This document shows positions 18,460-26,561 of a DNA stretch of 64,000 bases, piece after piece. The notes under the pieces are model-generated. The model did no database searches and had not been told where the DNA came from. It saw only the letters and a program-made list of their open reading frames with translations. Source of the stretch: Curvibacter delicatus NBRC 14919 (lineage in GTDB: Bacteria > Pseudomonadota > Gammaproteobacteria > Burkholderiales > Burkholderiaceae_C); the NCBI RefSeq assembly GCF_001592265.1, contig NZ_BCWP01000004.1, positions 1-64,000 on the forward strand. Reading direction: 5' to 3'. Positions within the stretch are counted from its first letter, which is position 1; every line of letters starts with the position of its first letter. Both the position numbers and the translations under genes were made by a program.

Positions 18460-19041
18460 ATGAAGAAGTGTTCCCTTTGGCCTCTGCTCATGCTGGCGCC
18501 GTGGGTGGTCCAGGCGCAGACGGAGGTGCCGCCGGCACCGCCTGCTGGCGAGCACGCACCACCAGCATCCGTCAGCGCCCTGCAGTACCCGGGAGCCACC
18601 GGCCAGTACCCCAACACGCTGGCGCAGTTGCACGACAAGCTGGCCCTGACGCCGCAGCAACAGGCCCTGTGGCAGACCTATGCGGGCAAGGTGGACGCCT
18701 ACACCGCGCAGTACTACCGCGAGAAACCGGTCATGCCATCGGCGGACACACCGGCGCCCCAGCAGGTCGTCGGTCTGGTGCAGAACCTGCAGAACCGGTT
18801 GACCGCGCTGGAAGACATCGAGCAAGCTGCGAAACAGTTGTACGCGGCCTTGAACCCCGAGCAGCAACAGACCGCCAACCAGCTGCTGCTCTCGACCATT
18901 CCCACCTTTGCCGGCCCCGGCAACACGGCGGGCCCGGCACAGGACAGCCACAGCCCGGGCGGACGGCGGGGTGGCGACATGCGTGCGCGCAGTGGTGGCA
19001 CCAGCGGCGGCCAAGGGGGCTGGAGCCGCGGTGGTTTCTGA
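18460..19041 (+). CDS. Periplasmic Spy/LTXXQ-like helical protein
   Basis: A 193-residue protein begins MKKCSLWPLLMLAPWVVQA with a signal peptide cut before QTEV. I chose the ATG at 18460 because AAGGAG lies about six bases upstream; a GTG two codons earlier is weaker. The mature protein has a helical segment (about 50-145) with KLALTPQQQALWQTYAGKVDAY and YAALNPEQQQTANQLLL, the LTxxQ pattern of Spy/CpxP-type periplasmic proteins. The C-terminus is disordered and Gly/Arg/Ser-rich. A chaperone or envelope-stress role is plausible but unproven. Confidence 0.75.
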   Translation: MKKCSLWPLLMLAPWVVQAQTEVPPAPPAGEHAPPASVSALQYPGATGQYPNTLAQLHDKLALTPQQQALWQTYAGKVDAYTAQYYREKPVMPSADTPAPQQVVGLVQNLQNRLTALEDIEQAAKQLYAALNPEQQQTANQLLLSTIPTFAGPGNTAGPAQDSHSPGGRRGGDMRARSGGTSGGQGGWSRGGF

Positions 19042-19164
19042 CGCCACCGGCCCGTCCTTCACCTGAAATCCAGCACGCTTTACCGCAGCTTTACAGAAGC
19101 GAAATCCGCCCACGAAGGCCATCGTGCATGCTGTCTGCCTGTGCTCACGGAAAGGTTGAAGCCA

Positions 19165-19818
19165 ATGAAAAAACAAGTGGTACTGACTGCGGCCATGCTG
19201 GCTAGCGGCCTGTGTCTGGCGCAGGAAGTCGGGCGCGTGATTTCCACCACCCCGATCGTGCAGCAGATGGCGGTGCCGCGGCAGGTGTGCACCACCGAAC
19301 AGGTGGCGGTGCAGGCACCCAAATCGGGCGCAGGTGCCGTGATGGGCGCCATTGCCGGCGGGGCCATCGGCAACTCAGTCGGTAGTGGCGCGGGTCAGGC
19401 CGCAGCCACCATGATCGGCCTCGTCGGCGGTGCCGCCCTTGGCGACAAGATCGAAGGCAGCCCCGCACCGCAACTGCAGAACGTGCAGCGCTGCGGTGTA
19501 CAGACCGTCTACGAAAACCGCGGCACGGTCTACCACGTGGTCTACGAATACGCCGGCAAGCAGTACACGGCACAGCTGCCCTACGACCCGGGCCGCACGG
19601 TGGCGATCCAGATCACCCCGGTCGGCACGAACCCGACGATGACGACACCGGCCAGCAACGCCATCGCACCGCAGCCGGTGTATGTGCAGCCCGCGCCGGT
19701 GGTGGTCGCGCCTGCGGCCTACCCGGTCTACTACCCGCAGCCCTACTACCCGCCCATCGGCATTCAGCTGGGCTTTGGTTACTGGGGTGGTTACCGCGGA
19801 CCCCGGCACTGGCACTGA
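19165..19818 (+). CDS. Glycine-zipper 2TM (17 kDa antigen-like) envelope protein
   Basis: The 217-residue protein has a signal peptide (MKKQVVLTAAMLASGLCLA) and then a glycine-zipper segment at about residues 53-94 (AGAVMGAIAGGAIGNSVGSG and following) typical of the Rickettsia 17 kDa surface antigen family. The C-terminal third is rich in Pro, Tyr and Val (PVYYPQPYYPPIG). The site before Cys is not a good lipobox, so signal peptidase I processing is more likely. Family members sit in or near the outer membrane. The ATG at 19165 is favoured because the signal peptide begins there. Confidence 0.85.
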   Translation: MKKQVVLTAAMLASGLCLAQEVGRVISTTPIVQQMAVPRQVCTTEQVAVQAPKSGAGAVMGAIAGGAIGNSVGSGAGQAAATMIGLVGGAALGDKIEGSPAPQLQNVQRCGVQTVYENRGTVYHVVYEYAGKQYTAQLPYDPGRTVAIQITPVGTNPTMTTPASNAIAPQPVYVQPAPVVVAPAAYPVYYPQPYYPPIGIQLGFGYWGGYRGPRHWH

Positions 19819-19833
19819 GGCACGGCCGCTGGC

Positions 19834-20652
19834 TCAGGGCTGGTGGTAGGCCTGCACCGTTTCCCAGGCCACAGTCTGGAGATGGCGGGCGATCTCCGGC
19901 GACAGGCCGGCGTTGTACGTCAGCCCCACGGGCGACTTCTTGAACAGCGAGGCATAAACCGTGCAGGCTGCCAGGTAGGTGCCGGCCAGGCTGGGGTGGC
20001 GCTTGTCGGGTGCGTACAGGTTGAGCGCGGGCATCTGCTGGATGGAACGGGCGAAGGCCAGACCGGCAGGAATGACAAAGACGTTGTTGTCGTTGCCGGC
20101 CCGGGTGTAGGCCTCGGCCAGCTGGGCCGTCATCTCCGGCGCATCCTGGTAGGCCCAGGACATGAAGAACACCGGCTTGGCGCCATGCTTGCGCACGGTT
20201 TCGCTGTTCTTGCGGGCGTACTCGGTGAACACGCTCTTGAGCTGGGGATGCAGCGGGCACTGGCTGCAATCCATCATGATGGCGACGTCGAACAACTTGT
20301 CGAGCTTGTTGAACGAGACGACATTGTTGGGGCCGAAGGAATAGCCGCCGATGGCGTTGGGCCGGAAATACGAATCCACATCGTGCCAGTCGAAGCCCGA
20401 GCCGCTGATGGTGACCGAGGTGGCACGGTGCCGAAAGCCCGGCAGGCCTTCGGTGATGAGCTGGCCCACATGGCCGTGCAGGCTGTTGTTGTAATAAAAG
20501 AAGCTGTTGCCGATGTAGATCGCCGAGGCCGGGTTGGCAATGCCGGCATCGAGCACCTTGGGTTTGGTCTGGGCGCCAGCCTGGCACACGGCCAGCGCCA
20601 GCAGGGCAAAAGCAAGCAGGCCGCGCAGACGGGCCGGGAACAGTGAAGGCAT
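19834..20652 (-). CDS. Secreted SGNH-hydrolase-like protein
   Basis: The 272-residue protein has a signal peptide ending AGA before QTKP. The ATG at 20652 is preceded by CAGGAGACC, and the longer in-frame extension overlaps the upstream gene. YIGNSFFYYNNSLHGHV provides a GNS-type nucleophile block, DCSQCP lies in mid-protein, and KRHPSLAGTYLAACTVY supplies the late D/x-x-H-type block (KRHPS), as in SGNH esterases. The substrate is unknown. It is separated by 80 bases from the upstream quinone-reductase gene on the same strand. Confidence 0.72.
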   Translation of the reverse strand: MPSLFPARLRGLLAFALLALAVCQAGAQTKPKVLDAGIANPASAIYIGNSFFYYNNSLHGHVGQLITEGLPGFRHRATSVTISGSGFDWHDVDSYFRPNAIGGYSFGPNNVVSFNKLDKLFDVAIMMDCSQCPLHPQLKSVFTEYARKNSETVRKHGAKPVFFMSWAYQDAPEMTAQLAEAYTRAGNDNNVFVIPAGLAFARSIQQMPALNLYAPDKRHPSLAGTYLAACTVYASLFKKSPVGLTYNAGLSPEIARHLQTVAWETVQAYHQP

Positions 20653-20732
20653 GGTGGTCTCCTGCAGTTTGATTTTTGTGGTGCCTGAAGGCGCAACCAC
20701 TCTACTACAGGCCTGCCGCCACACGATGCGCG

Positions 20733-21323
20733 TTAGGACGCCGCCCGCCCCAGCGCACGCATCTTGCCCTGCCACTTGGTCACGCCGGCCTCGCCCAGCT
20801 TGTCCACCATGCCGACGAGCGTCTCGTTCACCGGCGCGATGCCGACAAAACCCAGGATGTTGCGCTCCAGTGACTTGAGGCTGTGGGCCCGGAAGTACCA
20901 GCGGTAGACCAGCGCCGGCATGCCCATGGTGACCACCACGCGCGCACTGCGTCCGGTCAGGCCCTTGCGACCGAAGGGGTTGCCGCCCTCGGCGGTGAAG
21001 GCAAAACCGGGCCGCGCCACCTGCTCCAGAAAACCCTTGAGCAAGGCCGGCATGTCACCCAGCCAGAGCGGAAAGAACAGCACCAGGTGCTCGGCCCAGG
21101 CGATGTCGTCCTGCGCACTCTGCAGCGCAGGCGGCAGCTCGCCATGTTCCCAGGCCTGCTGGCTGCGCAGCAGCGGGAAGTCGAGCCGGGCGACATCGGT
21201 CCAGCGCACCTCGTGACCGGCCGCCTCTGCGCCTTCGGCGTAGGCCTCGGCCAGGGTATGGCACAGGTGTGGGGTCACGGCGTCCGGGTGGCCCTGGATC
21301 AGGAGGATGCGTTGGCCAGCCAT
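20733..21323 (-). CDS. NAD(P)H:quinone oxidoreductase, flavodoxin-like fold
   Basis: This 196-residue cytosolic flavoprotein is of the NQO1/MdaB/KefF type. It begins QRILLIQGHPDAVTPHLCHTLAEAY, the FAD/FMN phosphate-binding start, and has FFPLWLGDMPALLKGFLEQVARPGFAF, the signature of the flavodoxin_2 family. It should reduce quinones by two electrons. The ATG at 21323 has GGAG upstream; an ATG ten codons earlier is less favoured. It lies upstream of, and on the same strand as, the SGNH-like gene. Confidence 0.88.
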   Translation of the reverse strand: MAGQRILLIQGHPDAVTPHLCHTLAEAYAEGAEAAGHEVRWTDVARLDFPLLRSQQAWEHGELPPALQSAQDDIAWAEHLVLFFPLWLGDMPALLKGFLEQVARPGFAFTAEGGNPFGRKGLTGRSARVVVTMGMPALVYRWYFRAHSLKSLERNILGFVGIAPVNETLVGMVDKLGEAGVTKWQGKMRALGRAAS

Positions 21324-21394
21324 GTGTTGCTCCGGCAGTGGATCAGGCGCCATGGTGGCACGGCGCGCGCAGCGTGTCCATGACGCATCTAAAC

Positions 21395-21450
21395 GCTATC
21401 TTTTTGATAGCTGCTTGCGCATATTCCACAAGGGCCACCTGCCAATATGA
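21395..21450 (+). repeat. Dispersed hairpin repeat, copy C
   Basis: GCTAT-cttttt-GATAGCTG followed by CTTGCGCATATTCCACA is the most complete copy of the element seen here. It lies in the divergent gap between the quinone reductase and the ferredoxin gene at 21498, with the hairpin first and the conserved tail toward the ferredoxin. Confidence 0.85.
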
Positions 21451-21497
21451 TGCCTCATACAATCGGGGGCAGTTTTGCCAGCATCCCACTTACCTGC

Positions 21498-21791
21498 ATG
21501 AACCCCACCGATACCCCGGAGTTTTTCATCGGCCGCACCGAGCCTTTCGACCAGCAATTCGATGCCTGGGCCAAGCAGCCGCTGCTGCTGTCCATGGAGC
21601 AAGGCGGCATCGACTGGCCGAGTTCGTGCCGCAACGGCACCTGCCGCACCTGCATCGGCCAGCTGGTCAGCGGCCAGGTGCGTTACGCCATCGAGTGGCC
21701 TGGCCTCACCAAGGAAGAGCAGGAAGAGGGTTCCGTGCTGCCCTGCGTCGCGCACCCGTGCTCGGACGTGGTGCTGCGCGAGGGCTATTGA
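21498..21791 (+). CDS. 2Fe-2S ferredoxin, plant type
   Basis: The 97-residue electron-transfer protein has cysteines C44, C49 and C52 (C-x4-C-x2-C) and C83, which coordinate one [2Fe-2S] cluster in the adrenodoxin/plant-ferredoxin fold. I chose the ATG at 21498 because the longer frame from 21447 adds codons overlapping a repeat element. The partner enzyme is not encoded beside it. The preceding dispersed repeat may contribute to its control region. Confidence 0.88.
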   Translation: MNPTDTPEFFIGRTEPFDQQFDAWAKQPLLLSMEQGGIDWPSSCRNGTCRTCIGQLVSGQVRYAIEWPGLTKEEQEEGSVLPCVAHPCSDVVLREGY

Positions 21792-21813
21792 CCCGCCCCC
21801 GCCTTGAGACTGC

Positions 21814-22728
21814 TCAGGCGTTGAGCGTGCCGCGCAGCAACTCCGGCAGCCGGTCGGCGCTCATGCGGAAACCACAGGCCTGTGCGTGGCCGCCGCCGCC
21901 CATGCTTTCGGCCAGCGGAATGCAGTCGTAGTCGCGCTGCGAACGCAGGCCGGCCTTCACCACGCCGTTGCCGGCCGCGCTCCACATCAGCGCAAAGGTG
22001 CCACTCTGCTTGGACAGGATGTCGCCCACCAGGCTGTGGAACATGCCAGGGGCGTTGACCATCAGGCCCTGCTGGCCGTTGAAGGTGAGCGGCTGGGCAC
22101 CGGCGGCGATGTCGGCGCACAGCTTGCGGTACTTCTCGTCCATGGCCTGGCCACGCGCCATGAAGGCTTGCAGCTGCGCAGGCGAGAAAGACGCAATCTC
22201 GGCCCAGCGCTCGAACGTCTGCGGCTCCATGTCGAGTGCCGCCAGAAAGCCGGCGCTTTCTTCAAACTCCCATTTCCAGATGTCACGGTCTTCGATGTAG
22301 CGCACCAGATCGGGCAGCGTGCGATCGGCCTGGAAGAACTCCCAGGCCAGACGCGAGCCGGACTTGCCCATGTCGAAATGCACCACACCACAACGGCAGG
22401 CAAAGCCGGTGAGCTTCTCGGCGGCGCTCTTGTGGTGGTCCAGCATCACCAGCTTGGCGGCGCGCTGTTCAATCTCCCGCATCAGTTCGGGGTCGAAGGA
22501 GAAGTCGAGAATGTAGATGGCGCGGCCGTCAAGGGCCGGCAGGTCGGCCACGGTCTTGACGTCGCCATGGTCCAGGCCGTGGAATTCGGCGCGGCCTTCA
22601 TAAAACAGCCAGGCCGCCAGCGCGGCGCCAAAACCGTCGGGGCAGCGGGCGTGGTACAGGATGAGCGGTTGGGGATCGTGACGGTCAGGCGAAATGAGGA
22701 GGGCCAACGGAAGAATCGTTTTTTTCAT
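21814..22728 (-). CDS. DHH-family phosphoesterase
   Basis: The 304-residue protein has DHH superfamily motifs: H26 with C-P-D31-G-F-G, D75 in ILDFSFD, and D97-H98-H99 with K-S-A. Toward the C-terminus GGGGHAQACGFRM is a DHHA1-type substrate-binding motif. Such enzymes hydrolyse phosphodiester or pyrophosphate bonds, for example in short oligonucleotides or cyclic dinucleotides; the substrate here is unknown. The start is uncertain between 22728 and the upstream ATGs at 22737 and 22752. Two membrane diguanylate cyclases lie elsewhere in the window, but no link is implied. Confidence 0.85.
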   Translation of the reverse strand: MKKTILPLALLISPDRHDPQPLILYHARCPDGFGAALAAWLFYEGRAEFHGLDHGDVKTVADLPALDGRAIYILDFSFDPELMREIEQRAAKLVMLDHHKSAAEKLTGFACRCGVVHFDMGKSGSRLAWEFFQADRTLPDLVRYIEDRDIWKWEFEESAGFLAALDMEPQTFERWAEIASFSPAQLQAFMARGQAMDEKYRKLCADIAAGAQPLTFNGQQGLMVNAPGMFHSLVGDILSKQSGTFALMWSAAGNGVVKAGLRSQRDYDCIPLAESMGGGGHAQACGFRMSADRLPELLRGTLNA

Positions 22729-22769
22729 GGCCTCCATTGTCGCCGCTGTCACCCCGCTTTTCAGGCACC

Positions 22770-23861
22770 CTAACGTTTGACCTTGAACGTCGAAGGCTTG
22801 CGCGCCGGACCGGGGGCCGGGGCTTTGCCGGACGCCTTGCCGGGTGTCTTGGCCGACGTCTTCACACCACTCTTCACGGACGGCTTGCCGGTGGTCTTGG
22901 CGGGGCTCTTCGCCGCCGGTGTTTTGACCGATGGTTTTTTCACCCGGATCAGCCCCTCGCTGGCCAGCGCCTCCTTGCGCAGCTGGCGCTCGGCATCGAG
23001 CTTCTTGCCTTCGGCCAGCCAGCGCGCGAATTCCTCCGGGGTTTCGAGCGTGATGCGCCCGATGCGCCCGGCACGAAAATCGGTCAGCACCACCTCGGCC
23101 GCCTTTTGCGTGTTGACGCGCCCGCCGCTGAGCAGTGCACCGTTCTTGCGGCCAATCTCTTCCAGCAACTGCTCGTCACTCAAGCCCGCCACGGCATCGA
23201 GCTTGTAGCGCGCCGCCAGCAAAGCAGCATAGGGTGCCTTGATGTAGTCCAGCAATTCCAGCGCGACCTCTTCCTCGTCGAAGGCGTTGCGGCCCACGGC
23301 GCCGCTGGCCGCCAGGTTGTAACCGCTCTTGGCCACGATGATGCGCGGCCACAGCATGCCCGGCGTGTCGTAGAGATAGAAATCGCTGGCCAGCGTGATG
23401 CGCTGCTCCATGCGGGTGACGCCGGCCTCGTCGGCCGCCTTGGTGACGCGCCGGCCGACCATGGTGTTGATGAGGGTGGATTTGCCCACATTGGGGATGC
23501 CGCAGATCAGCACGCGCAGGGGCTTGGCCATGCCACCGCGCGTGGGGGCCAGCACCTGGCAGGCAGCGATGAGCGCCTTGGCCGGTGCAGCCATGCCAGC
23601 ATCGAGCGCCACGGCCCGGGTCTCCGGCAGGCTGTTGTAATAGTCCAGCCATAACGCGGTGCGCTGCGGGTCGGCCAGGTCCTGCTTGCTCAGGGCCTTG
23701 AGCGTGGGCTTGTGCGCCGTGAGCTTGGCAAGCATGGGGTTGGCGCTGGAGCCGGGCAGGCGCGCGTCGAGCAACTCGATGACCACATCGATGTTCTTGA
23801 TGCGCTCTTCGATTGCCTTTTGGGTCAGGTGCATGTGACCCGGGAACCACTGGACGGCCAT
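22770..23861 (-). CDS. ylqF: Circularly permuted ribosome-assembly GTPase (YlqF/RbgA-like)
   Basis: The 363-residue GTPase has G motifs in permuted order: G4 S58-K-Q-D61, then the G1 P-loop G121-IPNVGKST129, then G3 D165-T-P-G168. YlqF/RbgA proteins act late in 50S subunit assembly. The ATG at 23861 starts MAVQWFPGHM, the invariant family N-terminus; the longer frame is discarded. The last 60 residues are an unusual Lys/Pro/Ala/Thr repeat tail (TPAAKSPAK, SVKSGVKTSAK) resembling histone H1-like tails, which could bind rRNA. Confidence 0.92.
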   Translation of the reverse strand: MAVQWFPGHMHLTQKAIEERIKNIDVVIELLDARLPGSSANPMLAKLTAHKPTLKALSKQDLADPQRTALWLDYYNSLPETRAVALDAGMAAPAKALIAACQVLAPTRGGMAKPLRVLICGIPNVGKSTLINTMVGRRVTKAADEAGVTRMEQRITLASDFYLYDTPGMLWPRIIVAKSGYNLAASGAVGRNAFDEEEVALELLDYIKAPYAALLAARYKLDAVAGLSDEQLLEEIGRKNGALLSGGRVNTQKAAEVVLTDFRAGRIGRITLETPEEFARWLAEGKKLDAERQLRKEALASEGLIRVKKPSVKTPAAKSPAKTTGKPSVKSGVKTSAKTPGKASGKAPAPGPARKPSTFKVKR

Positions 23862-23960
23862 GGCTTGTTTTTCTTCTGTCTGGGAGGGAAAAGATGAATT
23901 CAACAGGGTGAATTGTGACCCACCGCACAAGCCGGCCGCCACGACACCGATAATCGGCAC

Positions 23961-24197
23961 ATGGCCCACCCACCCCGCATTCCTTCCCGCCAGCACGACA
24001 AGAACGCCAACGACCTGCTGATCAAGGGCATCGTCGTCGCCCTGATCGGGCTGGCGGTGCTGCTGGCGCCCTACTTCAGCAAGTCGCCGGAGCTGCAGGC
24101 CATCCTGGCCGGCTCAACGCTGGTCGGCTGGTTCGCGCTGGTGCTGGGCGGCGCCTTCATCGTGCAGCACCTGCTGCGCCGCCGCGCCGGCAAATAG
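23961..24197 (+). CDS. Small two-helix membrane protein
   Basis: The 78-residue protein has two hydrophobic helices (about residues 21-38 and 48-68) and basic ends (HPPRIPSRQHDKN and LLRRRAGK). It has no recognised domain. It is divergent from the ylqF-like gene, and its 3' end overlaps the 3' end of gshA on the opposite strand by 84 bases. Compact gene-like codon use and a sensible start support it, but function is unknown. Confidence 0.6.
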   Translation: MAHPPRIPSRQHDKNANDLLIKGIVVALIGLAVLLAPYFSKSPELQAILAGSTLVGWFALVLGGAFIVQHLLRRRAGK

Positions 24198-25727
24198 GCC
24201 GAGCCGCCGGGGCGACACGTATTCCTGCCGGAAGACCTCGAACGGCTGACTGTCGGCCGCTTCAATCGCTTTCTGATCGCGCCGCGACTGCTCGGCCAGC
24301 GCCTCGAAGCGCGCCTGCTGCGGAGCCGACCACGGCTGTGCCAGCAACACCTCGCGCGTGTGGCGCGAACGTTCGCGCGTGAAGCGCAGGAAGGAGTTGT
24401 CATGCTCGGCCATGGCCGCCAGCACGCGGGCCGACGGCAGTGCCGTGGCATCCTGCAGCATGGCCTGGGCCGACCGCACAGCCTGGCTGTAGTCCTGGCC
24501 ACCGTGTACCGCGTCCAGCGCTTGCGCCACCGGGTCCAAGGCCTGCAGCAACTCGCCGCCCCAGTCCACCAGCCCCACCTCGTGCCCGTCGCGCCGCAGC
24601 TGCAGGCCCGGCTCGCGGCCGCGGGCGGCAGTGAGGTTCTGGTTGTGCGCCAGTTCGGCGATCTCCTGCGGTGTATCGGGCGGACTGTCGCTCAGCAGGC
24701 AATGCAGCAGGAAGACATCGATGAAACGCATGGTCTGCGCGTTGATGCCCACTGGCTCGAACGGGTTCAGGTCGAGCAGGCGCACCTCCACGTACTCGAC
24801 ACCGCGCTCGCGCAGCGCGTGCAGCGGCCGCTCACCCGGGAAGATGGTGCGTTTGGGGCGGATGTTGCCGTAGAACTCGTTCTCGATCTGCAACAGGCTG
24901 GTGGCAAGCTGGATGTAGTCACCACCAGGGTTGAGGATGCCCAGGCCTTCGTAGGCCGGCCAGGGGCGCGTGAGCGCGTCATGCAGCGAGGCGGCGTAAC
25001 CGTCCAGGCTGTTGTAGCTCACCGCCAGCGAAGCCTGGGCGTCGCTCTGGTAACCCAGCCGCCCCATGCGCAACGAGGTGCCGTGCGGCATGTACAGGGT
25101 GTTGTTGGTGAGCGGCTGCAGTTCATGTGAACGACCGAGCACGAAATTCGAGCACACCGCCGGCGAGGCGCCGAACAGGTACAGCAGCAGGAAGGCATGG
25201 CGGCGGAAGTTGCGGATCAGCGCAAAGTACTGCTCGCTGGTGACACCAGGCAGCGACCAGTTGTAGTGGATACCCGAGATGGTCTGCATGCGCCGGCCGT
25301 AGCGGTGGCCCAGGCCCATGCGGTAGACGCTCTTGGCGCGCCCGATGTTGGACGAGCCGTAGCGCCCGATCGGAATGGTCTCGTCGGTCGGCAGGCCACA
25401 GGGCATGCTGGAGACCCACAGCATTTCGTCACCGGCCTCGCGCAGCACGCGGTAGGTGTACTGGTGAACCTCGGTCAGCTCGTCCAGGCAGGCCTGCACA
25501 CCAGCGTGTACGCCGGTGATGAGTTCGAGCTGGGACTCGCTGTAGTCGGTGGTGATGTGCGGATGCGTGAGCGCCGAACCCAGCGCCGCCGGATGCGGTG
25601 TCAATGCCAACATGCCGTCGGGCAGGGCACGCAGGCTTTCCTTCTCGATGCCGCGGCGGATGCCCCGCAAGCGTTCGGGCGTCAAGGCGCCCAGCCGTTC
25701 GCCCAAACCCGCATGCGCAATAGTCAT
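24114..25727 (-). CDS. gshA: Glutamate-cysteine ligase
   Basis: This enzyme catalyses the first step of glutathione synthesis, ATP-dependent coupling of glutamate and cysteine. The 537-residue protein matches the proteobacterial GshA type (E. coli about 518). It has the N-terminal RRGIEKESLR, TDYSESQLELIT and QTISGIHYNWSL segments that build the active site. I chose the ATG at 25727 (MTIAHAGLGERL); the longer frame is unlikely. About 25 extra residues at the C-terminus run antisense to the small membrane-protein gene, a convergent overlap. Confidence 0.95.
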   Translation of the reverse strand: MTIAHAGLGERLGALTPERLRGIRRGIEKESLRALPDGMLALTPHPAALGSALTHPHITTDYSESQLELITGVHAGVQACLDELTEVHQYTYRVLREAGDEMLWVSSMPCGLPTDETIPIGRYGSSNIGRAKSVYRMGLGHRYGRRMQTISGIHYNWSLPGVTSEQYFALIRNFRRHAFLLLYLFGASPAVCSNFVLGRSHELQPLTNNTLYMPHGTSLRMGRLGYQSDAQASLAVSYNSLDGYAASLHDALTRPWPAYEGLGILNPGGDYIQLATSLLQIENEFYGNIRPKRTIFPGERPLHALRERGVEYVEVRLLDLNPFEPVGINAQTMRFIDVFLLHCLLSDSPPDTPQEIAELAHNQNLTAARGREPGLQLRRDGHEVGLVDWGGELLQALDPVAQALDAVHGGQDYSQAVRSAQAMLQDATALPSARVLAAMAEHDNSFLRFTRERSRHTREVLLAQPWSAPQQARFEALAEQSRRDQKAIEAADSQPFEVFRQEYVSPRRLGLFAGAAAQQVLHDEGAAQHQREPADQR

Positions 25728-25768
25728 GGCTGCTATCTCATTCTTCTGATCGGACCCGGAAATTAACA

Positions 25769-25872
25769 CGGACGGGCCAAGCCGTCCGGCGTAAGGTTTT
25801 GAGGTGGATCAGGCATCACGATCCGGGAGGGCCGGATCGGAAGAGACCGGCGGCAGCGAGGCCTGCCGGTCT
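25769..25872. repeat. Three consecutive perfect hairpins
   Basis: Three inverted repeats follow one another in the gap between the gshA start and the stop of the next minus-strand gene. They are CGGACGG/CCGTCCG at 25769-25788, CGATCCGG/CCGGATCG at 25819-25839, and AGACCGGC/GCCGGTCT at 25844-25872. On the minus strand the last one read is followed by TGTTAATTT, so it may be a terminator for the gene at 25881. The role of the others is unknown. Confidence 0.6.
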
Positions 25873-25880
25873 GAGGGAGG

Positions 25881-26180
25881 TCAGGCCTGCTCGTCGAGCA
25901 GGCGGCCCATCATCTTTTTCTCGGTCTGGATGACCTTGAGGTTGGCATCAAAGGCATAACCAGCGCTCTTCTGGTCCACCAGATCCTTGGCCAGTGCTTC
26001 GCCCGGCACTGTCGCGCGGCGGGTATGGGTCTTGACGCCGCCCTCGGCTACGGCTTCCTGCGTCACGTCCTCGCGACGGAAGTTGCCGGTTTCCACATTC
26101 GCAATATTGTGGGCCGACGAGTCCATGCGACGCTGTGCAGCGTTGAGACCGGATTGGGCAATGGCAGAGGCGACGTTCAT
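25881..26180 (-). CDS. Orphan flagellar basal-body-rod-like small protein
   Basis: The 99-residue protein begins MNVASAIAQSGLNAAQRRMDSSAHNIANVETGNFRRE, which matches the N-terminal rod-family motif shared by FlgB, FlgC, FlgF, FlgG and FlgE. The C-terminus (DANLKVIQTEKKMMGRLLD) resembles the FlgC-type closing helix, so it looks like a miniature rod protein lacking the middle domain. No other flagellar gene is present nearby. It could be an accessory rod part or a remnant. The ATG at 26180 fits the motif start better than the longer frame. Confidence 0.75.
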   Translation of the reverse strand: MNVASAIAQSGLNAAQRRMDSSAHNIANVETGNFRREDVTQEAVAEGGVKTHTRRATVPGEALAKDLVDQKSAGYAFDANLKVIQTEKKMMGRLLDEQA

Positions 26181-26212
26181 GCTGGGACCTTGGGACCTGA
26201 ACTTGCAATTTA

Positions 26213-26266
26213 ACAAACCTGAGGGTGTCTCGGGCACCCCGGTTTGTAACAATTCGTACAAACCGG
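26213..26266. promoter_or_regulatory. Triple ACAAACC half-site region in a divergent promoter gap
   Basis: CCGGTTTGTA (26239-26248) and TACAAACCGG (26257-26266) are perfect inverted arms around an 8-nt spacer. A third half-site, ACAAACC, lies at 26213-26219. The cluster sits in the 151-bp gap between the rod-like gene (minus) and the small Cys-rich gene (plus). It looks like an operator, or alternative RNA hairpins; the protein that binds is unknown. Confidence 0.55.
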
Positions 26267-26331
26267 CGCCGATAATGGCCGCCGTCGGAAAAAACCGTCA
26301 GATTTCCCGAACCCACACCCTGTTGGCCCGC

Positions 26332-26541
26332 ATGTCCGCCCCGCCCTCCCCGCTTGAAACCGTCCAAACCCTCTTTGCCGAATTGCAACAACGGGCGCTG
26401 GAGGCCGGCGTGACCCTGCGCCAGCCGCCGCCCGTCCCCACCACCTGCTGCGGCCGGGGCTGCAACGGCTGTGTCTGGGAAGGCTTTTACGCGGCAGCCG
26501 CGTACTGGCGCGAGGAAGCGCTGCTGCAGCTGGCGCCCTGA
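26332..26541 (+). CDS. Oxidoreductase-like domain small Cys-rich protein
   Basis: The 69-residue protein matches the short Oxidored-like domain (N-terminal oxidoreductase-like), with C39-C40-GRG-C44-NG-C47-VWEGFY, a compact cysteine motif that probably binds a metal or is redox-active. I chose the ATG at 26332; the much longer frame from 25987 runs through the divergent promoter region. The molecular role of this family in bacteria is unknown. It ends 20 bases before the convergent SDR gene. Confidence 0.8.
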   Translation: MSAPPSPLETVQTLFAELQQRALEAGVTLRQPPPVPTTCCGRGCNGCVWEGFYAAAAYWREEALLQLAP

Positions 26542-26561
26542 GGCGCCACCTTAAGCACTCT

